Assembly (NCBI RefSeq): GCF_947581915.1
Contig: NZ_CANPWG010000010.1
Span: 53,388 to 117,387 of the forward strand
DNA: 64,000 nt
DNA from: Candidatus Palauibacter scopulicola
Lineage (GTDB): Bacteria > Gemmatimonadota > Gemmatimonadetes > Palauibacterales > Palauibacteraceae
Reading direction: 5' to 3'
Part shown: positions 61,180 through 64,000 of the stretch, piece after piece
How the letters are laid out: every line of letters begins with the position of its first letter
Position numbering within the stretch: the stretch's first letter is position 1
The notes under the pieces: generated by a model
Database searches by the model: none
The model's input: only the letters and a program-made list of their open reading frames with translations
What the model was told of the DNA's origin: nothing
Made by a program: the position numbers and the translations under genes

Positions 61180-61647
61180 ATGAAGATCGAGGAAGGGTTC
61201 ACGATCGACGCGCCCGCCGCCGATGTGTGGGCGATCCTCTCCGACCCTCGGCAGCTCTCGGAACTCCTGCCCGGGGCGGAAATCACGGAGCGGATCGACG
61301 ACACGACGTGGGAGGGCGCCATGACCGTCAAGGTGGGCCCCCTCGTGGCGGCCTATACCGGGACCGTATCCTTCGAGTTGAACGAAGAGGATCGGTCCGC
61401 GGTGGTCCGCGCCCTGGGCCAGGGCAAGGCCGGCATGGGCACCGCCGAGATGACGATGAACAGCCGGGTGGCGGCGCTTCCCGATGGCGGGTCCGAGGTG
61501 ACGATGGACTCGGACGTCACCGTCACGGGGATCCTCGCGCAACTCGGCCGCGGCATGACGCAGGTCGTGTCCAGACGAATGTTGCAGGAGTTCGTCAAGC
61601 GACTGACGAGCGCCCTTGAGAACGAGGCGAAGGAGGCAGAGGCATGA
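61180..61647 (+). CDS. coxG: CoxG-like SRPBCC domain protein
   Basis: A 155-residue protein: MKIEEGFTIDAPAADVWAIL is the START/SRPBCC opening, followed by LSELLPGAEITERIDDTTW and YTGTVSFELNEEDRSAV. This matches CoxG-family proteins of CO dehydrogenase loci, thought to help attach the enzyme to the membrane; no membrane helix is present in this copy. Its stop overlaps the coxM start (ATGA). It probably reads from the higBA transcript or a local promoter not recognised here. Confidence 0.88.
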   Translation: MKIEEGFTIDAPAADVWAILSDPRQLSELLPGAEITERIDDTTWEGAMTVKVGPLVAAYTGTVSFELNEEDRSAVVRALGQGKAGMGTAEMTMNSRVAALPDGGSEVTMDSDVTVTGILAQLGRGMTQVVSRRMLQEFVKRLTSALENEAKEAEA

Positions 61648-62582
61648 TCCCCGCGCAGTTCGAATACCACGCGCCGGCCGAAGTGGAGGACGCGGTCGAC
61701 CTCCTCGTCGAACTCGACGACGCGAAGGTGATGTCGGGTGGCCAGAGCCTGCTCCCGATGATGAAGCTTCGGCTCGCCTCCCCCGCGCACATCATCGACC
61801 TCAGGCACATTCCCGGGCTCGACACGATCGAGGAACGGGACGGCTTCCTCCGCATCGGCGCGCTCGTGACCGAGACCCAGCTCGAGGAGTCCGCCGCGGT
61901 GGCCGAGCGCTATCCGATCCTGCTCGACACCGCCCGCGTGATCGCGGACCCCCTCGTGCGCAACCGCGCCACGGTGTGCGGCAACATCGCCCACGGCGAC
62001 CCCGCGAACGACCACCCGGCCACGATGCTCGCCCTGCGCGCCCGGGTCGTCGCCACCGGGCCCGGTGGCGAGCGCACCATCGACGTCGACGACTTCTTCC
62101 ACGGCCTCTTCATGACGGCGCTCGGGGAGGAAGAGATCCTCACGGAGATCCAGGTCCCGGTCCCGCCCGCCGGCAGCGGCGGCGCCTACGTCAAGCTGGA
62201 GCGCAAGGTGGGCGACTACGCCGTGGCCGGCGTGGCCGTGCAGCTCACGCTGGACGGCGAGGGCAAGGTGACGCAGGCCGGCGTCGGGCTCACGAACCTC
62301 GGCTTCGCGCCGATCCGGGCGACCGCCGCCGAAGAGACGCTCCTGGGCGCGGACTTCGTACCGGCGGGCGGGCTGCGGGGCGCCATCGAGAGGGTCCGCG
62401 ACGCGATCACGAAGGCGCCCGGCACGGACGAGGTCATCGCCGCCGCCGCCCAGGCCGCCGCCGACATGACCGAACCGGTGGAAGACCGGCGCGGCTCCGT
62501 CGAATACAAGAGGAACATGGCCCGCGTGCTCACCGCGAGGGCCATCCGCCAGGCGCTCGCGCGCGCCGGAGCCGGAGGGTAG
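61644..62582 (+). CDS. coxM: aerobic CO dehydrogenase FAD-binding (medium) subunit
   Basis: A 312-residue flavoprotein subunit of the molybdenum hydroxylase family. The FAD motifs lie at residues 31-35 (SGGQS, equivalent to AGGHS) and 110-114 (TVCGN, equivalent to TIGGN), each with one or two changed residues. The C-terminal CO_deh_flav_C domain begins near [20 protein letters not shown]. It passes electrons from the iron-sulfur subunit to quinone or other acceptors. Gene order M-S-L is the form I arrangement. It is 4 nt upstream of coxS. Confidence 0.93.
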   Translation: MIPAQFEYHAPAEVEDAVDLLVELDDAKVMSGGQSLLPMMKLRLASPAHIIDLRHIPGLDTIEERDGFLRIGALVTETQLEESAAVAERYPILLDTARVIADPLVRNRATVCGNIAHGDPANDHPATMLALRARVVATGPGGERTIDVDDFFHGLFMTALGEEEILTEIQVPVPPAGSGGAYVKLERKVGDYAVAGVAVQLTLDGEGKVTQAGVGLTNLGFAPIRATAAEETLLGADFVPAGGLRGAIERVRDAITKAPGTDEVIAAAAQAAADMTEPVEDRRGSVEYKRNMARVLTARAIRQALARAGAGG

Positions 62583-62586
62583 AGCG

Positions 62587-63105
62587 ATGGAGACATTCCC
62601 GGTCCGCGTCACCGTGAACGGCGAGGCGCACGAGGCGGAGGTCGAGCCGCGCATGCTCCTCGTCCACCTGATCCGCGACGAGTTGCGGCTCACCGGCACC
62701 CACATCGGCTGCGACACGACCCACTGCGGCGCCTGCACCGTGCTGCTCGACGGCAAGCCGACCAAGTCGTGCACCGTCCTCGCCGTACAGGCGGACGGTA
62801 CCGAGATCGGGACCGTCGAAGGACTCGCCGGCGCCGACGGCATGCACGCGCTGCAGGAGGGCTTCTGGGAGAAGCACGGCCTCCAGTGCGGCTTCTGCAC
62901 CCCCGGCATGCTGATGACCGGCGCGGCCCTCCTCGAGGCGAACCCGAACCCGAGCGAAGCCGAGATCCGCGAGGCGATCTCCGGCAATCTCTGCCGCTGC
63001 ACCGGCTACGTGAACATCGTGAAGGCGGTGCAGTACGCCGCCGAGAAGATGGGCGCCGCCGCCGCCGAAACCGCGAACGCCGCGACCGACGGGGAGGACA
63101 GCTGA
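62587..63105 (+). CDS. coxS: aerobic CO dehydrogenase iron-sulfur (small) subunit
   Basis: A 172-residue protein carrying two [2Fe-2S] clusters. The plant-ferredoxin-type cluster uses C42, C47, C50 and C62 (in [18 protein letters not shown]). The C-terminal helical cluster uses C101, C104, C136 and C138 (CGFCTPGM and CRCTGY). It links the Mo site of CoxL to the FAD of CoxM. ATG 62587 is 4 nt after coxM. An Ala-rich C-terminal tail of about 20 residues follows the conserved region. The stop overlaps coxL by one base. Confidence 0.95.
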   Translation: METFPVRVTVNGEAHEAEVEPRMLLVHLIRDELRLTGTHIGCDTTHCGACTVLLDGKPTKSCTVLAVQADGTEIGTVEGLAGADGMHALQEGFWEKHGLQCGFCTPGMLMTGAALLEANPNPSEAEIREAISGNLCRCTGYVNIVKAVQYAAEKMGAAAAETANAATDGEDS

Positions 63106-64000
63106 TGGCACCGAAGACTTCCGCCGACATCTGCGGCATGGGGCACTCCATGAAGCGCAAGGAGGACCCGCGCTTCCTGCAGGGCAAAGGCAACTACATC
63201 GACGACATCGTCCTCCCCGACATGCTGTGGCTCGACATCGTCCGCAGCCCGATCGCCTACGGGAAGATCAAGAGCATCGACTCGAGCAAGGCGCTGGAAG
63301 TCCCCGGCGTCCTCGCCGTCCTCACCGGCAAGGACTTGGAGGCGTACAACCTGCACTGGATGCCGACGCTGATGTCGGACACCCAGATGGTGCTCCCCAC
63401 CGACACCGTCATGTACCAGGCGCAGGAGGTCGCGGCCGTCATCGCGACCTCGCGCTACGCGGCAGCCGACGGCGTGGCCGCGGTCGAGGTCGACTACGAG
63501 CCCATGAAGCCCGTCATCGACCCCTTCAAGGCGCTCGACGAAGACGCGCCCGTTCTCCGCACCGACAAGGAGGGCCAGACCGACAACCGCATCTGGCACT
63601 GGGAGGCGGGCGACAAGGAGGCGACCGACAAGGTGTTCGAGGAGGCGGACGTCGTCGTGCGCGAGAGCATGCACGTGCCGCGCATCCACGTCGCCTCGAT
63701 CGAGACCTGCGGCTGCGTGGCCGACTTCAACCCCGTCGAGGGACATCTCACCGTCTACATGACGACGCAGGCCCCGCACGCGATCCGCACCGTGCTCGCG
63801 CTCGTGGCGGGACACGTCGGGCTTTCCGAGGAGAAAATCCGTGTGGTGTCGCCCGACATCGGGGGCGGCTTCGGCGGCAAGGTGCCGGTCTATCCCGGCT
63901 ACGTGGTCGCGATCGCGGCCTCCGTCGTGCTCGGCAAGCCGGTCAAGTGGATCGAGGACCGGATGGAGAACCTCCAGGCCGACTCCTTCGCGCGCGACTA
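63105..64000 (+). CDS. coxL: aerobic CO dehydrogenase large subunit, form I-like, N-terminal part
   Basis: Cut off by the window: 298 residues from ATG 63105, which has a GGGGAGG site. The visible part follows Oligotropha CoxL closely from memory: GMGHSMKRKEDPRFLQGKGN, NLHWMPTLMSDTQMVL, WHWEAGDKEATDKVFEEADV, TQAPHAIRT (the Gln lies near the Mo site in the family), PDIGGGFGGKV, and KWIEDRMENLQADSFARDY. The last conserved stretch, together with the M-S-L order, points to form I. The deciding AYxCSFR active-site loop with the copper-binding Cys lies beyond the window, so a form II-like or other hydroxylase is not excluded. It oxidises CO to CO2 with an Mo-Cu centre if form I. Confidence 0.9.
   Translation, partial: MAPKTSADICGMGHSMKRKEDPRFLQGKGNYIDDIVLPDMLWLDIVRSPIAYGKIKSIDSSKALEVPGVLAVLTGKDLEAYNLHWMPTLMSDTQMVLPTDTVMYQAQEVAAVIATSRYAAADGVAAVEVDYEPMKPVIDPFKALDEDAPVLRTDKEGQTDNRIWHWEAGDKEATDKVFEEADVVVRESMHVPRIHVASIETCGCVADFNPVEGHLTVYMTTQAPHAIRTVLALVAGHVGLSEEKIRVVSPDIGGGFGGKVPVYPGYVVAIAASVVLGKPVKWIEDRMENLQADSFARD

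Noticed and set aside
1..64000. Insertion sequences, prophage genes, CRISPR arrays, rRNA genes
   Set aside because: Looked for transposase, integrase, phage structural motifs and regularly spaced repeats; none seen.

Overview
The window is about 64 kb of high-GC DNA with densely packed genes, many GTG starts and many 1-4 nt stop/start overlaps. It is rich in exported proteins: 6-bladed beta-propellers, a sortilin-like repeat protein, a Tricorn-type S41 protease, DUF1080 proteins, secreted serine hydrolases and a TonB-dependent receptor with an N-terminal carboxypeptidase-regulatory-like domain. Together with c-type cytochromes, a SURF1 protein and an aerobic CO dehydrogenase locus, this suggests an aerobic, heterotrophic, Gram-negative bacterium, most like Gemmatimonadota. 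The assignment is inference from gene content. I see no insertion sequence, prophage or CRISPR array.

Layout. 1-4 kb: a cut-off small His-rich protein divergent from a CopC-like protein; then, on the minus strand, dinB and a short thioredoxin-fold gene with an in-frame TGA at its first redox cysteine, read here as a selenoprotein; then a glyoxalase/metallo-beta-lactamase/small membrane protein operon. 4-11 kb: a cytochrome c-PHM-like copper protein with its companion, a propeller lipoprotein, and a DUF1080 plus Gfo/Idh/MocA sugar-oxidation pair. 11-14.4 kb: cyclophilin, alpha/beta hydrolase, cytochrome and two paralogous membrane proteins. 14.4-18.8 kb (minus): leishmanolysin-like protease, DUF6152-like protein and two paralogous exported proteins. 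18.9-29.5 kb: NHL-propeller lipoprotein, an exported protein of unknown role, Tricorn, class C serine hydrolase and TonB receptor. 29.6-34.9 kb: tRNA-Leu(UAA), dut with a 31-residue membrane peptide and an FMN reductase, a second propeller protein and an FAD oxidoreductase. 35-39 kb (minus): acyl-CoA ligase, hotdog thioesterase and an exported amidase, tightly coupled. 39-44 kb: SURF1 and a two-domain VOC protein, then the NfeD-FloA membrane module. 44-50 kb: sortilin-like protein, alpha/beta hydrolase and serine hydrolase. 50-57 kb: an ABC exporter with one ATPase and four permeases in an A-B-A-B order, preceded by a second His-rich small protein.

57-64 kb: a guanine deaminase and a DMT transporter, then a MocA-like cytidylyltransferase, an XdhC-YHS fusion and a two-helix membrane protein. 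A HigBA toxin-antitoxin module with a recognisable promoter and operator follows, and then coxG-coxM-coxS-coxL. The M-S-L order and the CoxL N-terminal half fit form I aerobic CO dehydrogenase; the MocA- and XdhC-like proteins would supply and insert its molybdopterin cytosine dinucleotide cofactor. CoxL runs off the window before its diagnostic active-site loop.

The strongest unusual signal is the selenoprotein candidate at 951-1274. Its UGA lies in a UxxC motif, and a hairpin just downstream carries GU in the loop at the same distance as in the E. coli fdhF SECIS. Also of interest are the duplicated permease pair, the toxin-antitoxin module inside the CO dehydrogenase locus, the XdhC-YHS fusion and the amidase-CHRD fusion.
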